Assembly (NCBI GenBank): GCA_023433185.1
Contig: JAEZEN010000360.1
Location: forward strand, 1-9,622
Source of the DNA: Pseudomonadota bacterium
GTDB lineage: Bacteria; Pseudomonadota; Alphaproteobacteria; Rhizobiales; Kaistiaceae
DNA: 9,622 nucleotides
Direction of reading: 5' to 3'
Shown here: positions 1-6,708 of the stretch, piece by piece
Layout of the letters: the number at the start of each line of letters is the position of its first letter
How positions within the stretch are numbered: position 1 is the first letter of the stretch
Made by a program: the position numbers and the translations under genes
The notes under the pieces: generated by a model
Seen by the model: the letters and a program-made list of their open reading frames with translations, nothing else
Told to the model about the DNA's origin: nothing
Databases searched by the model: none

Positions 1-506
1 ACCTCGAGGACTTCCGGGGGCGCTTCCTCGGGCGGGTCCGGTCCCTGGCCCTCGCCCACGATGTCCTCACCGAGGAAGCCTGGCGCGGCGCGACCGTGTT
101 CAGCCTCGTGCAGAGCCAGCTTGCCGCCTTCGGCGACGACCTCAAGGAGCGCTCGCGAATCGAGGGCCACAACGCCTTCCTCAAGCCGAATGCCGTCCAG
201 TATGTCGGCCTGGCGCTCCACGAACTGATTGCCCATTCGATGCTCTCCGGCTCCCTGGGCGATCCCGACGGCGGGGTCGCGGTGGAAAGCCGGGTCCAGA
301 CCGACGAGGACGGCAGCCAGGTTCTCTGCATCGCCTGGGCGGAGACCCGTGGCGTCTCTCACATCTCCGAGGCCACCTCGGAGTTCGGACAGGCGCTTCT
401 GAAGACGATCGTGCCGGCAGCGCTCGGCGGCAACGCCACGCTCGTGGTTCAGCCGGGCGGCGGCCTGTCCTACGTGCTCCGCATCCCGGCGACGCAGTTC
501 TTCTGA
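1..506 (+). CDS. HWE-family sensor histidine kinase, C-terminal part (5' partial)
   Basis: The reading frame is open from base 3 to the TGA at 504-506 and has no start in the window, so this is the last 167 residues of a longer protein. An internal ATG-like start near base 96 would cut into a conserved segment and is not used. The text GRVRSLALAHDVLTEEAW, followed by a GA and an FSLVQSQLAAF stretch, is typical of the end of the HWE/HisKA_2 dimerisation region. The ATPase part follows: the N-box region ALHELIAHS, a WAET segment giving the W-x-E of the family, an EFGQALL stretch in place of GFG-x-x-LI, and a final LSYVLRIP strand. The family autophosphorylates on a His, which lies outside the window, and passes phosphate to a response regulator. 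Oddity: the N-box usually reads HELATNA, and here the Asn that holds Mg-ATP is replaced by His, so catalysis may be weak or lost. Family call is strong; activity and signal are unknown. Confidence 0.85.
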   Translation, partial: LEDFRGRFLGRVRSLALAHDVLTEEAWRGATVFSLVQSQLAAFGDDLKERSRIEGHNAFLKPNAVQYVGLALHELIAHSMLSGSLGDPDGGVAVESRVQTDEDGSQVLCIAWAETRGVSHISEATSEFGQALLKTIVPAALGGNATLVVQPGGGLSYVLRIPATQFF

Positions 507-510
507 GCTA

Positions 511-544
511 GCCGTGGCCCGAACGAACAACCCCGGGCCGTGGC
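511..544. terminator. GC-rich inverted repeat between convergent genes, possible terminator
   Basis: GCCGTGGCCCG (511-521) can pair with CGGGCCGTGGC (534-544). This gives an 11-bp stem with two G-T wobbles and a 12-nt loop. It lies 5 nt after the sensor-kinase stop and about 50 nt beyond the stop of the convergent minus-strand operon, where a two-way terminator would be expected. There is no T-run on either side, so intrinsic termination is not proven. A second small hairpin, CGTCGT/ACGACG (552-568), lies in the same 87-nt gap and also lacks a T-run. Confidence 0.35.
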
Positions 545-593
545 CGGAGACCGTCGTCGGCAACGACGAGAAACCGCGAGAGTAGCCCCGGTT

Positions 594-1310
594 TCAGGCC
601 TCGCCGACGTCGAATGCGCGGATCAGGTCGGCACTGCTCCTCACCACGCGACCGAGGTTGAAGTGGAAGGCCCGCAGCGTCGCATCGTGGGCTGCCTGGT
701 CGTAGTCGGCAGCGGCCTCGTCGACGATCGCCGTCGCATAGCCGCGATCCGCGGCGTCGCGGGCGGTGGTCTCGACGCAGGCATTGGTCGACACGCCGGT
801 CACCACCAGCGACGTGAGCCCCATGGAGCGCAGCACGGTGTCGATGTTGCCGCTGTTGAAGGCGCCCATGGTCAGCTTGCGGACGATCGTCTCGCCCGCG
901 ACCGGCGCGATCTCGTCGCGGACCTCGTAGCCCCTGCCGCCGGACCAGAAGATGTCCTCGACCCCCGAATCCCGTTCGAGCTTGGCGACCCACTCGCGAA
1001 AGCGGGGCGGGCAATCCCGGAGGTCGCGATAGTCCGAGCCGAGGAGCACGTGGACGACCGGCAGCCCGTTGGTCCGGAAGTAGTCGAGCAGCTTGCGGAT
1101 CGAGGGGATCAGGGTGGTTTCCACCCTGTCGAAAAAGTAGTCCATCGAGCCGGGAATGATCCTCTGCATGGCGAGGCCGACGCCGTGGTCGGGGTGGGCA
1201 TCGCGATACTGGACGTCGATGATCACCAGCGCCGTGGTGCCGTCCTTGCGGAGCGGGACGGGCGGCACCAGGGTGTAGCCGTAGTCGAAGAAGCGCGGGT
1301 TCTCTTCCAT
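594..1310 (-). CDS. Isochorismatase-family cysteine hydrolase (amidohydrolase type)
   Basis: 238 residues, a usual length for the N-carbamoylsarcosine amidase / ureidoacrylate amidase / nicotinamidase branch of the isochorismatase fold. These cytoplasmic enzymes hydrolyse small amides or ureido compounds through a Cys nucleophile. The triad is visible: Asp32 in ALVIIDVQ, Lys145 in IVRKLTMGAF and Cys178 in GVSTNACVETTARDA. The GVSTNAC stretch also carries the family's cis-peptide turn before the Cys. Some 20 residues precede the first core strand (TTALVIIDVQ), a little more than the shortest relatives. The ATG at 1308-1310 sits 5 nt after the stop of the M24 gene and has only a weak ribosome site (TAGG), which suggests translational coupling. 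It is the last gene of the six-gene transporter operon, so it probably acts on the imported compound or on the product of the M24 enzyme. Exact substrate cannot be read from the sequence; a biuret, carbamoyl or simple amide substrate are all possible. Confidence 0.88.
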   Translation of the reverse strand: MEENPRFFDYGYTLVPPVPLRKDGTTALVIIDVQYRDAHPDHGVGLAMQRIIPGSMDYFFDRVETTLIPSIRKLLDYFRTNGLPVVHVLLGSDYRDLRDCPPRFREWVAKLERDSGVEDIFWSGGRGYEVRDEIAPVAGETIVRKLTMGAFNSGNIDTVLRSMGLTSLVVTGVSTNACVETTARDAADRGYATAIVDEAAADYDQAAHDATLRAFHFNLGRVVRSSADLIRAFDVGEA

Positions 1311-1315
1311 CGGAC

Positions 1316-2509
1316 CTACCACCAGTACATCGGCAGGCGGGTCAGCATCTCGATGCCGTCGCGCGTCACGATGAAGTTGTTCTCGGCCGAGACCGTGCCG
1401 ACGCCGTCGCGGGTCAGGAACGCCTCGGAGCTGCACACCATGTTCTCCTCGTAGACCTCGTCGCCCTTGAGGCAGCCGAGATTGAGGAGCGGCTGTTCCC
1501 ACATCGATCCGTTGCCGTGCCCGTAATAGGGCCAGTTGGCCTCGTAGTTCGAGTGGTCGCCGCGCACCTGGTCGTGGATGGCGATCGCCGCCTTGCAGGC
1601 CGCGACGACGCTGGCGCCGTGGCGGACATTGGCCTGCACGCCCTCCTCCATGATGCGGGCGCAGTCCTCGACCAGCTGCCGCTGGGCCGGCGTCGGCTTG
1701 CCGCCGCAGACGCCCGTGCGGCCGGGGTCCAGCCAGTAGCCCTCGAGGATCGGCCCCCAGACGAAGACGTGGAACATGTCGCCCGGCTTCGGCGCCTCGG
1801 TCGAGAAGCCGAACATCGGCGTGCTCTCGGGGTAGTGACAGAGCGCACCATGGGAGATGGAGACGCGCTGGAAACCGCCGCCGCGCCGCATCAGCTCGGC
1901 GACGCCGTCGGCCGCGGCCTCGGCCTCGGTCCTGCCGAGGACCAGCCCCTCCATCACCCGCCTCATGGCGGCGTTGGAAATCTCGGCGCCCTCGCGGAAC
2001 ACGTCGAGCTCCGCGGGGCTCTTCACCCGCCGGCAGGCGGCGACGAGGTCGTCCTCGTAGACGAACTCGATGTCCGGCAGCATGGCCTCGATCTGCTTGG
2101 CATACTTGACCGGCAGCACGTCGCTGCCGACCCAGGCGACCTTGCCCTCGATGCCGCGCGCCTTCAGCGCCTCGCCGAGGCCGACCACCGGGTTCATGTG
2201 CCCGGAGTGGCGGTCGGTGGCCATCCGGTCCAGCCGCGGCGCGAACTCGTCGGAATGCACCTCGGGGGTCTCGCCGCCGTGGAGGATGACGCCGGCGAAG
2301 GAGCGCGCCTGCCACACCGGGGTGTCGGGCTCCTGGCCGGAATGGCTCGAATAGAAATTGGTCAGATAGAGCACGTCCATGGACCGCTCGTAGGTGCCGG
2401 CACTCTTCCCCCACACCACGGCGGTCTCGTAGCCGCGCCGCCGGAGTTCCGCGTAGACGCGTTTCCAGCGGGTTTCGTACTCGTCCAGCGCAAACCTCCG
2501 GCCCGACAT
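1316..2509 (-). CDS. M24 family (creatinase/Xaa-Pro aminopeptidase fold) hydrolase
   Basis: 397 residues, close to creatinase (about 400). A creatinase-type N-terminal domain spans roughly residues 1-165 and a pita-bread catalytic domain 170-397. M24 landmarks: His225 (CHYP), Asp261 in GYWLDPGRT, His331 in YYGHGNGSMWEQP, Glu362 in MVCSSEAF and Glu376 in SAENNFIVTRDG. These match four of the five metal ligands of methionine or proline aminopeptidases. The first Asp ligand, expected just after GD (243-244), is missing: residues 245-260 contain no Asp. It is not a standard creatinase either, because the catalytic Glu of creatinase (Glu262 in the Pseudomonas enzyme) falls on Gly263 here. The ATG at 2507-2509 has a clear GGGAGG ribosome site at 2515-2520. 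It lies 26 nt after the second permease gene, in the same operon. It likely cleaves a C-N bond in the imported compound; a peptidase, creatinase-like, ectoine-hydrolase-like or lyase (DddP-like) role all remain open. Confidence 0.85.
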   Translation of the reverse strand: MSGRRFALDEYETRWKRVYAELRRRGYETAVVWGKSAGTYERSMDVLYLTNFYSSHSGQEPDTPVWQARSFAGVILHGGETPEVHSDEFAPRLDRMATDRHSGHMNPVVGLGEALKARGIEGKVAWVGSDVLPVKYAKQIEAMLPDIEFVYEDDLVAACRRVKSPAELDVFREGAEISNAAMRRVMEGLVLGRTEAEAAADGVAELMRRGGGFQRVSISHGALCHYPESTPMFGFSTEAPKPGDMFHVFVWGPILEGYWLDPGRTGVCGGKPTPAQRQLVEDCARIMEEGVQANVRHGASVVAACKAAIAIHDQVRGDHSNYEANWPYYGHGNGSMWEQPLLNLGCLKGDEVYEENMVCSSEAFLTRDGVGTVSAENNFIVTRDGIEMLTRLPMYWW

Positions 2510-2535
2510 CGGTGCCTCCCTTTCCTGTTTCGTCC

Positions 2536-3315
2536 CTAGCCCCGATAGCGCGTCATGCGCAGGGCGAGGCCGCTGGCCACGACGATCAGCGCGATCAGCA
2601 CGATGCCGACGACGTTGATGCTCGGGTTCACGCCCCTGCGCAGCATGCCCCACATGAAGGTGGGCAGCGTGTTGCCGCCGCCGATGGTGAAGAGCGTGAT
2701 GACGAAGTCGTCGAGCGACAGCGCCATCGAAACGAGGCCGGCGCCCACGATGGTCGGCCGGATCGCCGGCAGGACGACGGTGCGGAAAGCCTGCCAGGAC
2801 GATGCGCCGAGGTCGCGGGCGCTGTCGATGATCGCCGGGTCGAAGCTGGCGAGACGCGCATAGACGATCAGGATCACGAAGGGCTGGGTATAGACCAGGT
2901 GGCCGAGGATGACCGCATGGCGGCCGAGCGGCAGGCCGGCGCCGACGAAGAAGGTGAGGAGGGACAGCGCCAGCACGAGCGGCGGCAGCATCACGGGCAG
3001 GCTCGCGGCCATCATCAGGCCGCCGGCGGCGCGGGGGCGGACCCGAAGCAGCGCGAAGGCCGCCATGGTGCCGATCGTCGTCGAGACGATGCCGACGGTG
3101 CCCGCGATCACCAGGCTGTTCTCGAGCGCCGCCCAGAACTGCGGCGTGGCGAAGAGCTCGCGATACCAGTCGAGCGTCCAACCGGTGATCGGCATCGACA
3201 GCACCGTACTGGCGCTGAACGAGAAGACCACGAGCAGGACCAGCGGCGACAGCATGAACACCACGGCGATCGCGCCGAAGACCCGCCAGGCCCACTGGTT
3301 CGCGGTCGTGCTCAT
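2536..3315 (-). CDS. ABC transporter permease, PotC-like
   Basis: 259 residues, the normal size for the second permease of spermidine/putrescine-type importers (BPD_transp_1 family). It forms half of the inner-membrane channel. About six hydrophobic segments are visible, at roughly residues 11-33, 66-90, 100-124, 133-153, 188-210 and 234-252. The EAA loop that docks onto the ATPase is at about 159-183 (DSARDLGASSWQAF then TVVLP). The ATG at 3313-3315 overlaps the stop of the preceding permease as ATGA. No strong ribosome site is seen, so translation is probably coupled. The LDDFVITLFTIGGGNTLP segment is typical of the PotC/YdcV group. The transported compound is not shown by the sequence. Confidence 0.92.
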   Translation of the reverse strand: MSTTANQWAWRVFGAIAVVFMLSPLVLLVVFSFSASTVLSMPITGWTLDWYRELFATPQFWAALENSLVIAGTVGIVSTTIGTMAAFALLRVRPRAAGGLMMAASLPVMLPPLVLALSLLTFFVGAGLPLGRHAVILGHLVYTQPFVILIVYARLASFDPAIIDSARDLGASSWQAFRTVVLPAIRPTIVGAGLVSMALSLDDFVITLFTIGGGNTLPTFMWGMLRRGVNPSINVVGIVLIALIVVASGLALRMTRYRG

Positions 3316-4148
3316 CGGTAACGGAGGATCTGGCGGATGCTGAGCGAAAGCAGCGCGACGAGGAGGAGGCTCGCGGCGACCATGGTGAAGGCCATGGCCG
3401 AGCCCATCGGCTGGTTGAGGCGCTGGGTGAACTGCGCCTGGATGAAGACGCCGATGAGGGACGCGTCGGGCCCGCCGACCAGGCCCGCGGTGGCGAAGTC
3501 GCCGGCGGCGAAGAGGAAGACCAGCGTGAAGGCCGTGGCAATGCCGAGGGCCGCCTGGGGCAGGACGACCTGACGGAAGATCTGGCCGCGGCCCGCCCCG
3601 AGGTCTCGAGCGGCATCGATGGGTTCGTTCCGGATGCTCTGGAGCGCACCGTAAAGCGGGAGAATCGCGAAGGGCAGGAGATAGTGGCCGAGCGTGATGA
3701 CCACCGACACTGGATTGAACAGGAAGGCGGTGATCGGCTCGTCGATCAGGCCGAGCGAGAGGAGCGAACTGTTGAGGATGCCGCTCGAGCCGAGGATAGT
3801 CCGCCACATGTAGATCTTGGTGAGATAGCCGCCGAACAGCGTGAGGAGCGCGATCGCCAGCAGGACCGGCGCGAAGCGCCCGGCCTTGAAGCGGCACAGA
3901 TAGGCGAAGGCGAAGCCGGCGACGGTGACCACGGTGGCGATGATCGCGGCGAGGACGAGCGTCGTCACGAGGGTCGACCCGTAGCTGGGACCAACCTGGG
4001 CATAGTTGTCGAAGGTGAAGTCGGGGGTGAGCTGATACGAGCGGACGCGCCAGAAGCTGACGACGAAGAAGTAGCCGGCCGGCAGCACGAAACACAGCAC
4101 GAAGAGCGCGGTCGAGGGCAGGAGGAGCGCGAGACTGCGGGCCTTCAT
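3312..4148 (-). CDS. ABC transporter permease, PotB-like
   Basis: 278 residues, first permease of the PotABCD-type importer. Hydrophobic segments lie at roughly residues 8-32, 58-85, 93-115, 140-165, 198-225 and 250-272. The EAA loop is at about 177-197 (DAARDLGAGRGQIF then QVVLP). The start chosen is the ATG at 4146-4148 (MKARSLALLL), because it gives the usual short basic N-terminus right before the first membrane span and lies 2 nt after the ATPase stop. An upstream in-frame ATG at 4188-4190 would add 14 residues and overlap the ATPase gene by 40 nt; it cannot be excluded, since neither start has a good ribosome site. The gene ends in an ATGA overlap with the next permease. Family identity is secure; substrate is not. 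Confidence 0.92.
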   Translation of the reverse strand: MKARSLALLLPSTALFVLCFVLPAGYFFVVSFWRVRSYQLTPDFTFDNYAQVGPSYGSTLVTTLVLAAIIATVVTVAGFAFAYLCRFKAGRFAPVLLAIALLTLFGGYLTKIYMWRTILGSSGILNSSLLSLGLIDEPITAFLFNPVSVVITLGHYLLPFAILPLYGALQSIRNEPIDAARDLGAGRGQIFRQVVLPQAALGIATAFTLVFLFAAGDFATAGLVGGPDASLIGVFIQAQFTQRLNQPMGSAMAFTMVAASLLLVALLSLSIRQILRYR

Positions 4149-4150
4149 GG

Positions 4151-5263
4151 TCAGGACACCGGAAGGACCCGCTGCGCCGCGGCCGGCCATGCCGTGACGA
4201 CGGCATCGTCGGTGTCCGGCAGCGGCCCGCTGGTGTCGGCATCGACGTTTGCCCGGACCTCCAGCCCGGCGACATCCACGACGTATTTCCAGTGGTCGCC
4301 GAGGAACATGCGGTCGAGCACCCGGCCGGCGAGCGCGACATGGTCGGGTGGCGCCGGCGCGCCGTCCGGAAGGAGCGCAATGGCCTGCGGTCGGACGACG
4401 ACCTCGACACGCCCGTCGGCCCCGGAGGCGGGAAACGCGGTGCCGGCATCGAGCGTGACGACGTCAGCTTCCCTCCGGCCGGGGAGGAGATTGGCCTCGC
4501 CGACGAAGCGTGCCACGAACTGCGACCCGGGATACCGGTAGATCTCGCTCGGACTTCCTTCCTGCACGATTCGCCCGGCCTGCATGACGAGGATGCGGTT
4601 GGCGAGGCCCATCGCCTCTTCCTGGTCGTGGGTGACGAAGACGAAGGTGCCGCCGAGCGAGCGATGGAGCCGGCGGAGTTCTTCCTGCATGGCGCGCCGA
4701 AGCTGCAGGTCGAGCGCAGCGAGCGGCTCGTCGAGGAGGAGGACCTTCGGGCGCATAACGAGGGCCCGGGCGAGCGCGACGCGCTGGGCCTGGCCCCCCG
4801 ACAGCTGCGGGGCGGGCCGGTCGGCAAAATCCTCAAGGTGGACCAGCGCCAGCATCTCGCTCACCCGCGACGCCACCTCGCGATCGGGAACGCGCGCGAT
4901 CCTGAGGCCATAGGCCACGTTCTGCCGCACCGTCATGTGCGGGAAGAGGCCGTAGCCCTGGAAGACCATGTTGGTCGGCCGGCGCTCCGGGCCGAAACGT
5001 GTCACGTCTTCCCCGGCGATCTCGATCCGGCCGCCGGTCGGCTCGAGAAAGCCGCCGATCATCTTCAGGAGGGACGTCTTTCCGCACCCGGACGGGCCGA
5101 GGATGGCGAGAAAGTCGCCCTGGCGGACGACCAGGTCGGCAGGCTGGACGGCGACCTGGTCGCCAAAGCGTCGCGTCACCCCGACGAGCCTCACCAGCGG
5201 CTCGCGGGTCGGGTGCGGCATCTCTGCCGGCCCCTGCCCGGCCGGCTCCTTCTCGGTCATCAC
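4151..5263 (-). CDS. ABC transporter ATP-binding protein, PotA-like
   Basis: 370 residues from the GTG at 5261-5263; the ATG directly after it (5258-5260) is equally likely and only one residue shorter. Motifs in order: Walker A GPSGCGKTS with Lys62, Q-loop Gln102, signature LSGGQ at 154-158, Walker B VLLLDEP with Asp178 and Glu179, D-loop at about 182-185, and switch His212 in VFVTHDQEEA. A C-terminal TOBE-type domain follows from about residue 255 (EANLLPGR, then a VVVRPQAIALLP strand), as in importers of polyamines, spermidine and related compounds. It powers uptake at the inner face of the membrane. The first 20 or so residues (EKEPAGQGPAEMPHPTREP) are disordered-looking, and Met15 is a possible later start. 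It follows the binding-protein gene by 16 nt and precedes the first permease by 2 nt, so it is plainly part of one operon. Confidence 0.95.
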   Translation of the reverse strand: MMTEKEPAGQGPAEMPHPTREPLVRLVGVTRRFGDQVAVQPADLVVRQGDFLAILGPSGCGKTSLLKMIGGFLEPTGGRIEIAGEDVTRFGPERRPTNMVFQGYGLFPHMTVRQNVAYGLRIARVPDREVASRVSEMLALVHLEDFADRPAPQLSGGQAQRVALARALVMRPKVLLLDEPLAALDLQLRRAMQEELRRLHRSLGGTFVFVTHDQEEAMGLANRILVMQAGRIVQEGSPSEIYRYPGSQFVARFVGEANLLPGRREADVVTLDAGTAFPASGADGRVEVVVRPQAIALLPDGAPAPPDHVALAGRVLDRMFLGDHWKYVVDVAGLEVRANVDADTSGPLPDTDDAVVTAWPAAAQRVLPVS

Positions 5264-5279
5264 GCTGGCCCGGCGCCGA

Positions 5280-6452
5280 TCACGCCTTCAGGAAGCGTTC
5301 CCAGCCCTCGAGGATGTCGTCATAGGTCATGTAGCCATCGACCGACTCCGTCGGCCAGAACGGGAAGAGGCCGCCGGCGCTGGCGAAGTAGCCGTCGATG
5401 TCGTCATAGGGGTAGATGTCGCGTTCGACGGGCGAGAGCAGCGGCACGGCGTCGGCCACGGTCACGGCGGTGAGGTTCTCGGCCGCGGTCTTGGCCTGGG
5501 CCATGGGATCGAGCGACTGGTTGAGGATGAGGTAGTCCTGGTCGAGATTGGGCGCGTCGGCGACCATCGCCCAGGCATCGACGAAGGTCAGCGTCCCTTC
5601 CTTCGGGATGACCCACTTGATCGGCGGCGCGTTGGCACCGGCCCAGACGCTGATCGGCTCCCAGCCGGGGGCCATCACCACGTCGCCGCTGCCGAGGAGC
5701 GCGGCAAGCTCGCCATAGCTCCCCGTGATGGTGCGCAACTGCTCCTTCTTCAGCCTGATCAGGAGGTCGACGGTCTTGTCGAGCTGCTCCCGGGTCACCA
5801 GCACCGGCGAGTTGATGCCGTTCGCCGTCATCAGGAATGGCGTCATGATCGACATGACGTCGGTCGAGAGCGCGACCTTGCCCTTGTACTCGGGCTTGAA
5901 GAGATCCATCCAGGACGTGGGGACTTCGGTCACGACGTCGGCGTTGTACATCAGGGGCACCGAGCCCCAGATGAAGGGCAGCGCATAGACCTGACCGTCC
6001 ACGCGGATGTTCTCCATGTCCCGGAAGACCGGGAACAGCTTGTCGAAGTTGGGGATGCGGCTGAGGTCGAGCGGCGCCAGCGCTCCGAGTTTGGCGTAGA
6101 ACGGGACATAGCTCGCGACCGGCGTCACGACGTCCATCGTGCCCTTGCCGCCGCCTTGGATGGCCGCGATGATCTCCTCGTTGCCCGCCATGTAGGTCGT
6201 CTGCAACGCGATGTCGTTCTTCGCGTAGAAGCCGTCGACGTCGATCCCGGTGTCGTATCCCTGCCAGCCCATGTAGTTGACGTTGACCGCGGCGCTGGCC
6301 CGGCGGGAGAAGAGGCCGCTCCCGGCCGCCGCGCCAGTCGCCAGCATCCCGAGATTGAACGCGCGCCGGCTGAGCGAAGGCATGGGGAGACGAGCGCGCG
6401 TCAAGCCCGACTGCCCCGACCTGAGGTATCGTGTCATTTCGCGCGGGTCCAT
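5280..6452 (-). CDS. ABC transporter periplasmic substrate-binding protein, PotD/PotF-like, Tat-type signal
   Basis: 390 residues from the ATG at 6450-6452, chosen because GGAGG lies 5 nt upstream. A GTG four codons earlier is possible but would start inside that ribosome site. The N-terminus has a long basic n-region, then SRRAFNLGM (twin Arg at 29-30), a short Ala/Gly-rich core and ASAA at 52-55 as likely cleavage site, which together suggest export by the Tat pathway. The mature part has the two-lobe pattern of the PotD group: VNYMGWQGYDTG near its start, the DVVTP strand, LPFIWGSVPLMYN in the hinge region, then STDVMSIM, an APGWEPISVW strand and FVDAWAM. It captures the solute for the ATPase and permeases encoded directly downstream. 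Polyamine binders carry acidic and aromatic residues in the cleft, but the exact set cannot be confirmed by eye, so polyamine specificity is not claimed. First gene of the operon. Confidence 0.93.
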   Translation of the reverse strand: MDPREMTRYLRSGQSGLTRARLPMPSLSRRAFNLGMLATGAAAGSGLFSRRASAAVNVNYMGWQGYDTGIDVDGFYAKNDIALQTTYMAGNEEIIAAIQGGGKGTMDVVTPVASYVPFYAKLGALAPLDLSRIPNFDKLFPVFRDMENIRVDGQVYALPFIWGSVPLMYNADVVTEVPTSWMDLFKPEYKGKVALSTDVMSIMTPFLMTANGINSPVLVTREQLDKTVDLLIRLKKEQLRTITGSYGELAALLGSGDVVMAPGWEPISVWAGANAPPIKWVIPKEGTLTFVDAWAMVADAPNLDQDYLILNQSLDPMAQAKTAAENLTAVTVADAVPLLSPVERDIYPYDDIDGYFASAGGLFPFWPTESVDGYMTYDDILEGWERFLKA

Positions 6453-6457
6453 GGATG

Positions 6458-6462
6458 CCTCC
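6458..6462 (-). promoter_or_regulatory. Ribosome binding site that fixes the binding-protein start
   Basis: On the minus strand GGAGG is followed by 5 nt (CATCC) and then ATG at 6452-6450. This is the best Shine-Dalgarno match near the gene and supports this ATG over the overlapping GTG at 6462-6464 and over the later in-frame ATG at 6437. Confidence 0.7.
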
Positions 6463-6466
6463 ACAA

Positions 6467-6510
6467 AGAGAAATATTCTTTATCTTTTATCAAGACACTC
6501 CTTCGTGCAA
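6467..6510 (-). promoter_or_regulatory. A/T-rich patch, candidate promoter/operator of the transporter operon
   Basis: This is the most A/T-rich stretch in a very G/C-rich window and lies right before the operon. On the minus strand a TTGCAC (6505-6510) could be a -35 box, and GATAAA occurs twice (6486-6491 and 6479-6484). The spacings are 13 and 20 nt, so neither fits a standard sigma-70 promoter well and the exact boxes are unsure. A 15-bp imperfect palindrome, AAAGAATATTTCTCT (6481-6467), has AGAA/TTCT arms around TAT and could be a repressor site overlapping the transcription start or leader. The rest of the 256-nt gap (6453-6708) holds no convincing gene; a short GCAA-N5-TTGC repeat at 6659-6671 is noted but weak. 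Confidence 0.4.
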
Positions 6511-6708
6511 GCCTATTCGGAGGGCATCGTTGCCTTTTGGGAGACTTCCCGTCGACGTAGTCGCGCAGCCGCGTCTTCGCGCTCCACGCCGGGCAAGGCG
6601 GTCCTCCGCTGCGGCAAGACCTCGATAGGCCGCTTTCGCGCCGCCAGCCGACCCGGCGGCAATCGCTTTGCGTACAGGGGGCCTGAGCGAGCGAGGGGGC
6701 GGCCGCGA

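Noticed and set aside
552..568. Hairpin CGTCGT-CGGCA-ACGACG as a terminator.
   Set aside because: A 6-bp stem with no T-run on either strand; the larger repeat at 511-544 is the better candidate in this gap.
594..2414. A 606-residue minus-strand frame that seems to fuse a long N-terminal domain to the cysteine hydrolase.
   Set aside because: The first part is an Arg/Ala/Gly-rich out-of-frame reading of the M24 gene. The true hydrolase starts at 1310, where recognisable family sequence begins.
1316..3649. A 777-residue minus-strand frame with a long N-terminal extension on the M24 protein.
   Set aside because: The extension reads the two permease genes in a wrong frame. The ATG at 2509 has a GGGAGG ribosome site and the family domain starts there.
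2536..4836. A 766-residue frame apparently joining ATPase-like and permease sequence.
   Set aside because: Only the last 259 residues are a real permease; the rest is an off-frame reading of the ATPase and first permease, both of which have intact proper frames.
540..6560. Long plus-strand open frames opposite the operon (such as 540-1454, 1517-2539, 2512-3321, 3684-4541, 4292-5473 and 4968-6560).
   Set aside because: They are antisense to well-supported genes, rich in Arg, Asp, Gly and His with no domain pattern, and are expected from high-G/C codon use.
6640..6708. A terminator after the RpiR gene.
   Set aside because: Only a 5-bp CCGCC/GGCGG stem was found, with no T-run; read-through into the transporter operon cannot be excluded.
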